Source: a virus
Length of the DNA: 39,058 bases
Virus record (IMG/VR): IMGVR_UViG_3300014711_000003
Location: 1 to 39,058 of that record
Reading direction: 5' to 3' (one strand)
Shown here piece after piece: positions 31,873 to 39,058 of this stretch (the first letter of the stretch is position 1; each line of letters opens with the position of its first letter). The notes under the pieces were generated by a model. The model worked only from the letters and a program-made list of their open reading frames with translations, searched no databases and had not been told where the DNA came from. Position numbers and translations under genes: made by a program.

Positions 31873-33400
31873 TTGTTGGACTTACGTGCAACTCAGCGCC
31901 CATGATGGCAACTTTGACGGGGTCAGTACCTGACACCTCATAGACGCGGTCACGGATCTTGGTGGTCATGCCAAGGCGGCGCCAAATGATACGCTGGCCA
32001 AACTTGCCGATGCCGCCCATGGACGTCCAGTGTTCGTTTGACCAATTGTGGCCACCGTCGTCTGACCAACGCAGCATGACCTTGGGGTCTGCCAAAGTGG
32101 TGGACGTAATTTCAGCGGCGATGTAATCGTTGTTTTGCGTGATCAGGTTGTCGCCTGACTGCGTAGTCAAGAAGAACACCTGCTCAGTTGTAAAGCCGTT
32201 CAGACCCACGCCAGACTCAGCATCTAGTTGCAAGCTGTGCTGAGATGTGCGCTTGAGGTTGTTCTGACCGGTGGGCAACGCGCGCCATGAGCGCAGCCAT
32301 TTTTGAGGCGCGCCGTTGTCCGAATAGACGTCAAGGCTGTACTTGTAAATGTTGCCGTTTTCAAAGTCACCGACGATTGTTTCGCCGCCAAAGTTGCACT
32401 GGCAGTTAGAGCGGTGGCGTGTAAACTGGCCGTTGACAAGCCCTGCGCGCTCATGCCACGCCTGTGTGGCGGCGTCGTACACCCAAGTCGCGTTGGCGCT
32501 TGGGAAAGTCAGCACATAAAAGCCGTGGCCTTCTTGCTGATATGTATAGGCCACAGCGTCAGAAATGTTGCCGTACTGAGCAATGGCGTACTCAATGGCG
32601 TGCGTAGAAACGCGTTGGCCGGTGTAGCCGTTGGCCTTGTAGACGATGCCTTGGCCGCGCGCGTCAGTGCCCAGCCAAAACAGGCTGTTGTCCAACTTGG
32701 CGACAGAAAACGCGGCCACACAGCCGATCTCGTTGAACGCGCCTTGGATGCGTGTCAGGGGAAAGTCAGCAAGGCCGGCGTCGTACCAAACCTCAACCGA
32801 GTCAGTGCCAAACAGCCATGCTTCGCGGTGGTCGACGTTAACGCAAACCAAACCATCGGGCGAGCCTTCAGCGCTTGCAAAGTCAAGCGGGTCGATGGAC
32901 GAGCCGTCCAGCAATGAAGTGACCCACACACGCTGGCTATTTGGCTCGTTAAAGACGAAATAGCCGTCAAGGTAGCCCACGGTCACAGCACCTGGGAAAT
33001 CAGGGTCTGTGATTTGTTTAAATTCGTTTGTGGCCTCGTTATAGATGTAACTTGGGCCGTTGCAGGCAAAAAAGATCTGCGTGCCGTTGTCAGCAATCGA
33101 CACAGGGCCGCCGTCAATGATGTTGCCCAACTTGACTGGCGTGGCCGTCGTGCTGGTCATCTTGTAGACTTCAGTGCCCGAGACAACGTAAAAGTCCGCA
33201 CCGTTGGTCTGGTGCGCCCACAGCGCGCGGATGGGGCCAGAGCCAACAGTCTGAAGCAATTCCAGACCTGGGGCGCGGTTTAAAAAGCCAGGCTCTTTGC
33301 CACCCTCGGGAATGACCTCGGGGAACAAATTGACCATGCGGTTGTCCGCGGCGTTGATACTGCGGGCAACATAACTTGATCCAAGGATCGGCGTTTTCAT
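31865..33400 (-). CDS. Tail accessory protein, P22 gp10-like (511 aa)
   Basis: Begins [20 protein letters not shown] with [10 protein letters not shown] and [16 protein letters not shown], the consistent start of the packaged-DNA stabilisation/tail hub family. Repeated beta-propeller-like blocks follow. P22 gp10 forms a hub between the gp4 ring and tail needle and spikes. It overlaps the next gene downstream by 8 nt and starts at the base where the gp4-like gene stops. Confidence 0.85.
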   Translation of the reverse strand: MKTPILGSSYVARSINAADNRMVNLFPEVIPEGGKEPGFLNRAPGLELLQTVGSGPIRALWAHQTNGADFYVVSGTEVYKMTSTTATPVKLGNIIDGGPVSIADNGTQIFFACNGPSYIYNEATNEFKQITDPDFPGAVTVGYLDGYFVFNEPNSQRVWVTSLLDGSSIDPLDFASAEGSPDGLVCVNVDHREAWLFGTDSVEVWYDAGLADFPLTRIQGAFNEIGCVAAFSVAKLDNSLFWLGTDARGQGIVYKANGYTGQRVSTHAIEYAIAQYGNISDAVAYTYQQEGHGFYVLTFPSANATWVYDAATQAWHERAGLVNGQFTRHRSNCQCNFGGETIVGDFENGNIYKYSLDVYSDNGAPQKWLRSWRALPTGQNNLKRTSQHSLQLDAESGVGLNGFTTEQVFFLTTQSGDNLITQNNDYIAAEITSTTLADPKVMLRWSDDGGHNWSNEHWTSMGGIGKFGQRIIWRRLGMTTKIRDRVYEVSGTDPVKVAIMGAELHVSPTNA

Positions 33401-34113
33401 CAGTAGTTACCAGCGTAGATGTTGAAGCGCTGGCGGTTGGCCACCAAAGCGTAAGGCAGTGCCATCACGTCATCTGGGTTGTTGATGCGTTTCAAGTCAC
33501 GCTTGGAAGTCATGGCGATGCGCTGCACTTGTGGGCTTGGCTCAACGCCAAACTCAGGGGCAAATTCCATGGCCAAGTTGTACGTGAAGGCACGCAAATA
33601 GCCTGGTGGGAAATGCAGTTGCGTTGCCAACGTTGCAGGCTGATTCAATTCTTCAATCGAAATGAAATGCCACTCTAAATCCTGCGTAGGGCGCGGGTAA
33701 ATAAACATCTCCACGTTGGGATACGTCATGTTGACGAAAATCACCTGTGGGTATGTAGACGTCACGGTCTTGACCGCAATGCCGTCGTATTGTTGCTGGT
33801 TGATGAACTTGATGCCGTACGACACACCATTGGGTGCTTTGAAGTACGTTGCGTCATCAAACAAGACAGGGCGGTTGCCCACAAAATCACCTGTTGGGCC
33901 AAGGGTGCGGCTGATCAGGCTAGAAGGCCAAGTAAAGACTTGATCTTGCGTAGAAAACACTGACAAACGCTCAGTGTTCCACGACTCAATCATCTGATTC
34001 ATCGCCATTAAGGCGTCTTGCGACATGGAGGCCGATGGCGTCTCAGCCTCGGCCAAAATACCCAGCAGGCGAAGCGCGCGATTTATCTGATCTCCGGCGG
34101 TGAACGTAGACAT
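33400..34113 (-). CDS. Head-tail adaptor, P22 gp4-like (237 aa)
   Basis: The pattern MSTFTAGDQINRALRLLGIL with QDALMAMNQMIESWNTE and PPGYLRAFTYNLAMEFAPEF is that of the P22 tail accessory factor gp4, which binds beneath the portal and closes the filled head. Mostly helical and of expected size range. Its ATG stands directly after the homing endonuclease stop. Confidence 0.85.
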   Translation of the reverse strand: MSTFTAGDQINRALRLLGILAEAETPSASMSQDALMAMNQMIESWNTERLSVFSTQDQVFTWPSSLISRTLGPTGDFVGNRPVLFDDATYFKAPNGVSYGIKFINQQQYDGIAVKTVTSTYPQVIFVNMTYPNVEMFIYPRPTQDLEWHFISIEELNQPATLATQLHFPPGYLRAFTYNLAMEFAPEFGVEPSPQVQRIAMTSKRDLKRINNPDDVMALPYALVANRQRFNIYAGNY

Positions 34114-34689
34114 TTAAAGCCCCTTTCTTGCAGCCCATCGGGCTTTATTGGCTACAGAAATTTTCTGCTTTGCTTCATCGGTGTGGTACCGGCCAGTGCT
34201 AGTAACGCTAATTTTGGCACGTGTTTCAGCAGAAATAATTTTATTTTTATTTAGCTCAGAAAGACGTTTTTTCTGTTCTTCGCTTATTGTACAAATGCCT
34301 TTTTTGGCTTTTGATATATTTTGTTTGTGCTCGTCCGAAAACACGCGATTTTTAGCCGCCGCGCTCATCTTAGCGCGTGTTTCAGCAGAATGTTTTGTGC
34401 CAAGTGGTGAATTAGCAGTAGGGCGTCCGTTGTACGTGGGCGCAAAAAAATTCATCCAAAATTGTTCGCGCTCAATCAATTCAGACCGATTGTCAACGTA
34501 TTCAATAATTTCCCAATCGAAATGCTGTGCGCCATACTTATCATACGCGCGTTGAAGACGCTGGTTGTAATGAGATTGTTTAGCTAACGCGCAACGATGC
34601 GCGTTCCATCTACGGTTAACAGCCACGGCAGAACCAACGTACATGTCACGTGTTGTTTGATTCACGATGGCGTAGATGGCGGATGCCAT
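34114..34689 (-). CDS. GIY-YIG homing endonuclease with NUMOD3 repeats (191 aa)
   Basis: N-terminal GIY-YIG nuclease: IYAIVN and MYVGSA (the two named motifs), RRWNAH, and a catalytic Glu in SELIEREQFW, then N in TYNGRP. C-terminal half holds five NUMOD3-like DNA-binding repeats (for example KHSAETRAKMSAA, FSDEHKQNISKAKKG, ISAETRAKISVTSTG). Lower GC than neighbours suggests mobile origin. The TAA is directly followed by the gp4-like ATG, so it is transcribed with the late genes. Likely a free-standing homing gene, not within an intron. Confidence 0.92.
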   Translation of the reverse strand: MASAIYAIVNQTTRDMYVGSAVAVNRRWNAHRCALAKQSHYNQRLQRAYDKYGAQHFDWEIIEYVDNRSELIEREQFWMNFFAPTYNGRPTANSPLGTKHSAETRAKMSAAAKNRVFSDEHKQNISKAKKGICTISEEQKKRLSELNKNKIISAETRAKISVTSTGRYHTDEAKQKISVANKARWAARKGL

Positions 34690-34691
34690 GT

Positions 34692-34880
34692 TCAGACTCC
34701 TTCGGTTGCTTCCTCTGCCGGTTTACGGCGGCGCTTAGTCTCCAGTGTATTTACAGGAGCCACCTGAACAGGCGTGTCTGGATTGTAGCGCGTCCAGCCA
34801 TTTTTTTCATCAGCTTCGGCCTCAAGTTCCATTGTTGCAACTTTGGCGCCGTGGATGGGGTGTACAAGTGTGATGTTCAT
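34692..34880 (-). CDS. Small late protein, unknown function (62 aa)
   Basis: Start at ATG 34880 (MNITLVHPIHGAKVATME); the longer reading to 34988 crosses another gene and a hairpin. The short product continues EKNGWTRYNPDTP and ends basic-acidic (ETKRRRKPAEEATEGV). The pattern V.HP.hGAKV...E...KnGW.RY.P resembles small capsid-region proteins of other phages. The ribosome site is weak, and a hairpin precedes it (34886-34908). Confidence 0.7.
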   Translation of the reverse strand: MNITLVHPIHGAKVATMELEAEADEKNGWTRYNPDTPVQVAPVNTLETKRRRKPAEEATEGV

Positions 34881-34885
34881 AATAG

Positions 34886-34908
34886 AAAGGGGGTGATTAG
34901 CCCCCTTT
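34886..34908 (-). terminator. Hairpin between late genes
   Basis: AAAGGGGG (34886-34893) and CCCCCTTT (34901-34908) are perfect 8-bp arms with a 7-nt loop, between the 78-residue gene and the 62-residue gene. On the minus strand it is followed only by a short T-rich stretch, so it may be a partial terminator or an RNA-stabilising or processing hairpin. Confidence 0.65.
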
Positions 34909-34911
34909 GAT

Positions 34912-35148
34912 TTAGCCGATGAGCCAAGCGGAGCCGTTACAGAAGACTGGAACGGTGTATGAGCCGCCACCAACGACGGTTGCGCCAATACCAGCGGTAT
35001 AGGCGGCGTTAGAGTTGCTCACGACAGCGCGTGTTCCTGCCAAAGCAGTAGACGCGGTTGGCAATTGAGCAACTGTGTATAGCGTGTATTGAACGCTATC
35101 AACAGCAGGATCGGAATAAGCTACGCCGACGGGTTTTGTGTTTGCCAT
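34912..35148 (-). CDS. Small virion protein with fibre-like module (78 aa)
   Basis: ATG 35148 with AAAGGA upstream. The C-terminal SGTRAVVSNSNA-like region and GGGSYTVPVFCNGSAWLIG resemble the short module that ends many phage fibre and appendage proteins, here standing alone. It lies between two hairpins in the capsid region, so it may be a decoration or appendage piece. This is an inference from pattern. Confidence 0.72.
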   Translation of the reverse strand: MANTKPVGVAYSDPAVDSVQYTLYTVAQLPTASTALAGTRAVVSNSNAAYTAGIGATVVGGGSYTVPVFCNGSAWLIG

Positions 35149-35163
35149 GATAGTTCCTTTAAA

Positions 35164-35179
35164 GGGGGCCGAAGCCCCC
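35164..35179 (-). terminator. Hairpin with TTCG loop between late genes
   Basis: On the minus strand GGGGGC, TTCG, GCCCCC form a perfect 6-bp stem with the extra-stable cUUCGg tetraloop, followed by TTTAAAGG. It lies between the 135- and 78-residue genes and would act as a weak terminator or an RNA stabiliser. Confidence 0.7.
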
Positions 35180-35185
35180 GTTTAA

Positions 35186-35593
35186 TTAGGCAGTTTTATA
35201 CACTGTCCAAGCAGCATCACCAGTTTTACGGAATGTAAACTGAGCGCTTGAAGTGACAGCCACGGCCACGAAAGCGTTGCCGCCGTCGGTGATACCAGTA
35301 GCAGTTGCCAAAGTTACAGCACCAGAAGAAGTACCAGTGTTGACCACGTTCAGCGTAAATGTGCTACCAACTTTAGCGCTGGTCACAACTGCGTCGATAG
35401 CAGCTGCGGTAGGCAAAGTGTAGGTAGCAGCAGATGTGCTGGGGTTAGCAACCAACAAACCACCAGTCACTTGAGCGGCTGTCAAAGTCGCTGTAGATGT
35501 AGCAGTTTGAGGAGCGGCTGAGTAGCCCATTGTCAGTTCGTTCAGGTTGCCGTCACCAAGTTGGTAACCGCCTGCGCCATTAGGTAAAGCCAT
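35186..35593 (-). CDS. Putative capsid decoration protein (135 aa)
   Basis: ATG 35593 with AAAGGA 9 nt upstream, the first gene after the coat gene in transcription order. It is Ala/Thr/Ser/Val-rich and beta-type (ATATYTLPTAAAIDAVV-style strands: YTLPTAAAIDAVVTSAK, FTLNVVNTGTSSGAVTLA). The N-terminus MALPNGAGGYQLGDGNLNEL is a pattern I know from other phage capsid-region genes. Decoration or head-fibre role inferred from place, size and strong ribosome site. Confidence 0.72.
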   Translation of the reverse strand: MALPNGAGGYQLGDGNLNELTMGYSAAPQTATSTATLTAAQVTGGLLVANPSTSAATYTLPTAAAIDAVVTSAKVGSTFTLNVVNTGTSSGAVTLATATGITDGGNAFVAVAVTSSAQFTFRKTGDAAWTVYKTA

Positions 35594-35623
35594 GATAATT
35601 TCCTTTCAAAACAATTTTAAAAA

Positions 35624-36832
35624 TCAGCCCCACATACGGACGGCCATTTGTGGACGGATTGTGTTATAGCCATACAACACGTCAATACGGCAAGGCATAC
35701 GATCGTTGTTGATGTCGTATTGGCGAACAACACGCAAGGAAATACCGTTGTGAACGGCGCGAGCAGCCATGTCAACGCCTTGTGGCAACAACAAGTCAGC
35801 GGTTGCAAAAGTAATCGCATCTTTGTGGTAAACCAAGTTCTGAGCGTAAGAGGTAGAAGCTGCACCAACGAACACCACAGCTGCGCCGGAAGCGGGGAAG
35901 CTGTCCACAGTTGCCAAGGCATTTGTAGAAGTGTAAATAGGAGCAACAGTGATGTTACCAGCGCCAGAGCTGTCCAAAGTCACGTTTGCAGTAGCAACGA
36001 ACTGGAACAAGGAACCTGTTGACTCACGTGTTTGTGGGTTAACAGCGTAGCAGCCAGCAACGGTGAACACGTCGCCGATCTTCACGGTGCCAGCGTTACC
36101 GCCGCCAGTAATGGCGATGGTTGTAGCGCCTTGTGAAGACACAGAAGCAGACAAAGTAGCACCAGTAGCGCCACGCGAGCCAGTTGTGAACTGCTTGATA
36201 GACTGAGACATGTTGATCTCGTCAAAGCCGAGCACACCAGTGCCCATCATGCCATTCTTGAATTGGCGGCTGATGGTGTCTTGTGGGTTGAACAGACCTT
36301 TCAAGCCTTCAACCAAACCAGCGTTGGCTGCGGGGTTGACGGTAGCGTAACGTGGTGACATCACGGCTGCGTTTTCGTTCAGCTTCTGCTGGGCTTGGAG
36401 CAAGACCAAAGAAGTAGAAGGAGTTGTACCAGGTGTACCAACGGAGTTACCAATGCCAAGGTAGGCGTTAGCAACGTCAGCGTCAATGCTGGAGGCCAAC
36501 TGGCTGATACGAGGCTTCAACACACGCTCTGCGAAGTCGTCCAATTGCATGGTCAATTCAGCAGATGTGAAGTTAACGCCGATGTGCTTTTGTGAAGCAA
36601 CAGTCAGTGTGGTGTACTGCTCGTTGTCGTCTTGCACTTGCAAGGCGGCGCCGTCAGTTACCAGAGCGCGGTCGGGCAAACGGATACGCAGTGTGGAGCC
36701 GATCTTAGCGCCTTCAACAGCGAAAGAGTCGTCGTACTGGCGGTTCACGTTACGTGTCAAAACCAGGTTATTTTCCAAGATCTCCAGCGATTTGCGGGTG
36801 ATCATGTCAATCGTCAGAATACTATTAGACAT
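35624..36832 (-). CDS. Major capsid protein, P22 coat type (402 aa)
   Basis: Length and sequence layout match the P22 gp5 family: N-terminal ITRKSLEILENNLVLTRNVN with RQYDDSF and GSTLRIRLPDRA, then HIGVNFTSAELTMQLDDFAERV and APAANAGLVEGLKGLF-type regions, a Gly/Thr-rich insertion (about 230-260, telokin-like I-domain position) and a C-terminal RIDVLYGYNTIRPQMAVRM. ATG 36832 follows a strong AAAGGA. It lies beside its scaffold as expected. Confidence 0.93.
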   Translation of the reverse strand: MSNSILTIDMITRKSLEILENNLVLTRNVNRQYDDSFAVEGAKIGSTLRIRLPDRALVTDGAALQVQDDNEQYTTLTVASQKHIGVNFTSAELTMQLDDFAERVLKPRISQLASSIDADVANAYLGIGNSVGTPGTTPSTSLVLLQAQQKLNENAAVMSPRYATVNPAANAGLVEGLKGLFNPQDTISRQFKNGMMGTGVLGFDEINMSQSIKQFTTGSRGATGATLSASVSSQGATTIAITGGGNAGTVKIGDVFTVAGCYAVNPQTRESTGSLFQFVATANVTLDSSGAGNITVAPIYTSTNALATVDSFPASGAAVVFVGAASTSYAQNLVYHKDAITFATADLLLPQGVDMAARAVHNGISLRVVRQYDINNDRMPCRIDVLYGYNTIRPQMAVRMWG

Positions 36833-36850
36833 GTTAGTCCTTTCAAAAAA

Positions 36851-37630
36851 TTAGCGGTTGCGTTGCGCTTCCCATTTTTTAATCTGGCGTTGACGTTCAG
36901 CTTCGATCCATTGCGAGGTTGTCATGGACTTGACTGACCGTGGGTCAGTCGTGTCATGGCTCGTTGGGCCAGTTGAACGTGCAGTGACCGGACTAATCGG
37001 TGGTGGCGCGTTTGAAGTTTTTTTGACCGGAGGATCAGAGGCCAATTTGGCTTCAATCTTTCCAATCTCTTTGGCCTGCAAAAAAGGCGACAGTCGGGAG
37101 ATTCGAGCGGCTTCCTTAACGTTAGATCCTAAGTAGTAAGCTACTTCGGGGCCAACGTCTGAGGCGTAGATCGCTTCAGCCATGACTTCAGTGATGGGTA
37201 CGTTAGGGTTACGGGCTACTTGATCGTAGTCGTCGTATTTGTCCCTGACTTTTTCCTCACTGTCGGCATAAGCCTCCATGATCTCGGCTTGTTGCTTTGC
37301 AGCATCTCGTTGAGCGACAAGTTCTTGGGCCTTTTGAAGTGCTAACGCTTGCGCGTATTCTTCAGGGTCTGTGAAACTGTCAGCAACGGGAGGCGCGGAC
37401 TTTAAAGTCTGCATCTCAGCTTGCTTGGCTTGCTGTTCTCTTTCCCATTTGCGCTGTTCTCTTGCGAGGCGCTTACCGATCATTGCGTCGATTTCAGCTT
37501 GCGTATAAGTTTTTTCCGCGGGCTGTTCTGTCTGCTCTGTCGATACTTCCGGCGTGTTAACTTCGGGTTCAGGGGCAGCCGTTGCTTCCTGTTCCGGCGC
37601 GGGTACTTCCGCTAAGATTTCATTTTCCAT
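36851..37630 (-). CDS. Capsid scaffolding protein (259 aa)
   Basis: Start chosen at ATG 37630 (MENEILAEVPAPEQ), four codons inside a frame opening at TTG. The protein is very acidic and Glu/Pro-rich at the N-terminus, has a Lys/Arg/Gln/Glu helix in the middle (EREQQAKQAEMQTL), and ends with a Lys/Arg-rich helix-type tail (SQWIEAERQRQIKKWEAQRN), the coat-binding end in P22 scaffold. No protease motif seen. Directly upstream of the coat gene. Confidence 0.85.
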   Translation of the reverse strand: MENEILAEVPAPEQEATAAPEPEVNTPEVSTEQTEQPAEKTYTQAEIDAMIGKRLAREQRKWEREQQAKQAEMQTLKSAPPVADSFTDPEEYAQALALQKAQELVAQRDAAKQQAEIMEAYADSEEKVRDKYDDYDQVARNPNVPITEVMAEAIYASDVGPEVAYYLGSNVKEAARISRLSPFLQAKEIGKIEAKLASDPPVKKTSNAPPPISPVTARSTGPTSHDTTDPRSVKSMTTSQWIEAERQRQIKKWEAQRNR

Positions 37631-37679
37631 TTTGATTCTCAAAGAATCCCTGGTGAGCGCGCCAGTACGTTTTTACATG

Positions 37680-37895
37680 TTACTGCAATTCTTCTTTGGG
37701 CGTCAACGCTTCTTTCAACATTCTGAAGAACGCGTCGCGGCCAACTTGGATCTGATCGACGTTGAACTTGGCTGAAGCCAGTTTTCGGTCAAGATCCGCG
37801 ACATGGTTGAGAAGCGTTTGCTGCTCAGGCGTCATGTCTTCAAATTGGTACTCTACGTCATCGATTGTCACAGGGGTCTTTTCATTTTTTCCCAT
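37680..37895 (-). CDS. Small coiled-coil protein before scaffold (71 aa)
   Basis: ATG 37895 with AAAAGGAAA upstream. The product has a short beta start (TPVTIDDVEYQFEDMT) and a helical rest (EQQTLLNHVADLDRKLASAKF). This layout is common in small phage proteins of unknown function, possibly related to the DUF6447 kind. The helix could pair with other virion proteins. Confidence 0.75.
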   Translation of the reverse strand: MGKNEKTPVTIDDVEYQFEDMTPEQQTLLNHVADLDRKLASAKFNVDQIQVGRDAFFRMLKEALTPKEELQ

Positions 37896-37913
37896 GATGT
37901 TTCCTTTTAATGT

Positions 37914-37935
37914 GCCACCAAAATCCGGTGGTGGC
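37914..37935 (-). terminator. Hairpin between late genes
   Basis: GCCACCA (37914-37920) and TGGTGGC (37929-37935) form 7-bp perfect arms with an 8-nt loop, between the 106- and 71-residue genes. There is no T-run, so a stabiliser or pausing site is as likely as a terminator. Confidence 0.5.
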
Positions 37936-37946
37936 TTCCGGTTAAA

Positions 37947-38267
37947 TTACGCCGCCCAAGGCAGTGGGGGCGTTACCACTGGCGGGTTAATCTGGTTTTG
38001 AATCTGCTGATCCACAGCTGCTTCAGTCGCGGTCTGGTCAACGCCATTAGCCCAAATCCATCCAAGCACTTGGTCTTGAGTCAGGTCAGCATAGGGCGTG
38101 AATGTGCCTGTGCCAGACAAAGGTACTTGGCAAGTGGAATAGACAGAAGCGTTGTATGTTCCGTCTGTGCCAGAGCAAGTCCAATGCACATTGAACACCA
38201 CATCGGTTTCATTGTCGGCTTGTGGGTAGCAGTCAAGAGCCGAAACGCTCCAAGTGATTGTTGTCAT
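37947..38267 (-). CDS. Small late protein, unknown function (106 aa)
   Basis: Start chosen at ATG 38267 (MTTITWSVSALDCYPQ) with GAGG 7 nt upstream. Contains VVFNVHWTCSG and WIWANGVDQTATEAAVDQQI near the end, then a Pro-rich tail. This pattern recurs in small phage structural-region proteins (I think of the DUF7936 kind, without certainty). Its start lies near the stop of the 82-residue gene. Confidence 0.72.
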   Translation of the reverse strand: MTTITWSVSALDCYPQADNETDVVFNVHWTCSGTDGTYNASVYSTCQVPLSGTGTFTPYADLTQDQVLGWIWANGVDQTATEAAVDQQIQNQINPPVVTPPLPWAA

Positions 38268-38269
38268 GT

Positions 38270-38518
38270 TCAAGCCTCAGTAGGGTTGTAGGGTTGTGGA
38301 GATGGTTGTGACCAAGCGTATGTGGCAATGTTGAGGTAATAAGCCTCATCCAATACTGTTGATGCTTGTGGGTCATTGGGTACTAGAGTTGTGCGCCAGT
38401 AAGTTGACGAAATGACAACGCCATCCTTGAGAACATCGGTGGTCTTGCGAACACCAATGCAACCATTAGGTTGGATGTTGAATTCAGAGATGCTAGTGAC
38501 TTCTGTGAATGTAGACAT
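38270..38518 (-). CDS. Small late protein, unknown function (82 aa)
   Basis: ATG 38518 with AAAGGAAA upstream. Sequence MSTFTEVTSISEFNIQPNGC and VRKTTDVLKDGVVISSTYWR, then DEAYYLNIATYAWSQPSP. This type of short protein is frequent near phage fibre and decoration genes; function unknown. First gene after the tail fibre in transcription order. Confidence 0.75.
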   Translation of the reverse strand: MSTFTEVTSISEFNIQPNGCIGVRKTTDVLKDGVVISSTYWRTTLVPNDPQASTVLDEAYYLNIATYAWSQPSPQPYNPTEA

Positions 38519-38547
38519 GATTATTTCCTTTAAATGTTATAAATTGG

Positions 38548-39058
38548 TTATACAAAATAAGTTACAGTGCAAGACCAGTTAATGCTGTTGGTTGCGCCAT
38601 TTGTTGCATACCAATAAATACTGCTACTAGAGGCCGATACTGAGCCTCCTTGTATTCCACTACTTACATTACTTCCCGCAAAAACGCCCTCAGATGTACC
38701 GCTTACAGCAAAAGGCAATCCAGAAAATTGACTATAAGAAGTTGGTTGACCACTTGAAGAAAGAATTACAGTCATACGAGCAACAACTACTTTTCCAATT
38801 TTTGTATAAGAACCGCTAGTGCTAGAAACGGACTGAGTAAATCCACTAACAGTCGCAGTAGGCGTCCAAGTCCCTTCCTCATAGTCATCTAGCGTATTAG
38901 CGTCTGATGATGCTGATTGAGTTGCGGGGAATGTGATGCCTGCGCCTGTTGCAGATGATGCGCCTTGAAGCGCAAGTGACTTATCTTTTTCAACAGAAAG
39001 TACTTGGGTAAAGGAGATGGCGGTATTTGCTGTGCCTGATGCGGCTGAGTACCAGTAG
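38548..39058 (-). CDS. Tail fibre protein, C-terminal 169 residues (starts at 1490)
   Basis: This is the distal end of the fibre that begins at 1490, reading from base 39058 down to the TAA at 38548. The codon split across the ends is CC from bases 2-1 plus C from base 39058, a proline. It contains the NTLDDYEEGTWTPT motif that often begins the C-terminal tip domain of phage fibres, followed by a Ser/Gly-rich beta-type segment. A start at 38775 (MTVILSSSG) is an internal methionine, not a gene start. Receptor recognition is inferred from position in the fibre only. Confidence 0.85.
   Translation of the reverse strand, partial: YWYSAASGTANTAISFTQVLSVEKDKSLALQGASSATGAGITFPATQSASSDANTLDDYEEGTWTPTATVSGFTQSVSSTSGSYTKIGKVVVARMTVILSSSGQPTSYSQFSGLPFAVSGTSEGVFAGSNVSSGIQGGSVSASSSSIYWYATNGATNSINWSCTVTYFV

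Larger units (their letters stand above)
35146..38535 (-). promoter_or_regulatory. Recurring strong ribosome-binding module before capsid genes
   Basis: The leaders of the genes starting at 35148, 35593, 36832, 37895 and 38518 share a near-identical motif of the form AAAGGA(A) followed by about 6-8 A/T-rich bases ending ATC or AAC and the ATG. It occurs in genes whose products are needed in many copies. The span given covers all five leaders. Confidence 0.6.

Noticed and set aside
32303-32917. A 204-residue plus-strand frame opposite gp10
   Set aside because: It is a shadow frame of a well-supported tail gene, with no recognisable features.
38548-38775. A separate 75-residue gene at the window end
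   Set aside because: The frame continues unbroken to 39058 and joins the tail fibre across the circular junction.
1-39058. Signs of lysogeny (integrase, repressor, attachment site)
   Set aside because: I found none of these; the only regulators inferred are unidentified binders of dyads, so the lifestyle is left open with a lean to lytic.
1-39058. tRNA genes
   Set aside because: No cloverleaf-like sequence was noticed in the few gaps; a tRNA search program was not available.

Overview
This window looks like the complete circular map of a tailed phage of about 39 kb with a P22-like (short-tailed) virion. Its marker genes are a P22-type portal, a P22-type coat protein with its scaffold, gp4-like and gp10-like tail accessory proteins, a pectate-lyase-fold tailspike with an S74 chaperone, and a large terminase. 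The window ends are an arbitrary cut. One tail-fibre reading frame runs off base 1 on the minus strand and resumes in phase at base 39058, giving a 666-residue protein. I see no integrase, repressor, RNA polymerase, tRNA or CRISPR array. A Gram-negative host, possibly a freshwater betaproteobacterium, is only a guess from protein style and moderate GC.

Layout. (1) A late, leftward (minus) unit starts at about 7054 and runs through small terminase, large terminase, a 50-residue basic protein, a GroES-like co-chaperonin, portal, a Dps-like protein, a small protein and the tail fibre. It then crosses the window end to two small proteins, scaffold, coat, decoration-like proteins, gp4, gp10, collar-like protein, tailspike, three internal or ejection proteins and a lysis cassette ending with an endolysin at 20404. 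(2) Bases 7055-7896 are non-coding and resemble a replication origin: AT-rich tracts, a pyrimidine tract and about 15 DnaA-box-like 9-mers, followed by a strong sigma70-type promoter. (3) Rightward early genes at 7897-10539 are 13 tiny, mostly overlapping genes of unknown function, closed by a clear terminator at 10552-10576. (4) Leftward replication genes at 10575-17281 encode a primase-helicase, family A DNA polymerase, a probable ssDNA-associated protein and a Cas4-like nuclease. (5) Rightward genes at 17362-20418 encode a VRR-NUC nuclease, a SNF2-type helicase, a glutaredoxin and small proteins, driven from a divergent promoter with a dyad.

How it fits together. The early promoter fires small takeover-type genes. 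The 17.3 kb divergent promoter feeds two replication and recombination arms. The late unit packages DNA, builds the capsid and tail, and lyses the cell. Two free-standing homing endonucleases interrupt the late unit: an HNH in antisense orientation at 4587-5009 and a GIY-YIG at 34114-34689. The most interesting items are the DnaA-box array, a mini-ferritin-like late protein whose putative metal ligands match Dps spacing, a phage co-chaperonin translationally coupled to the portal, and several micro-genes in the early and lysis regions.
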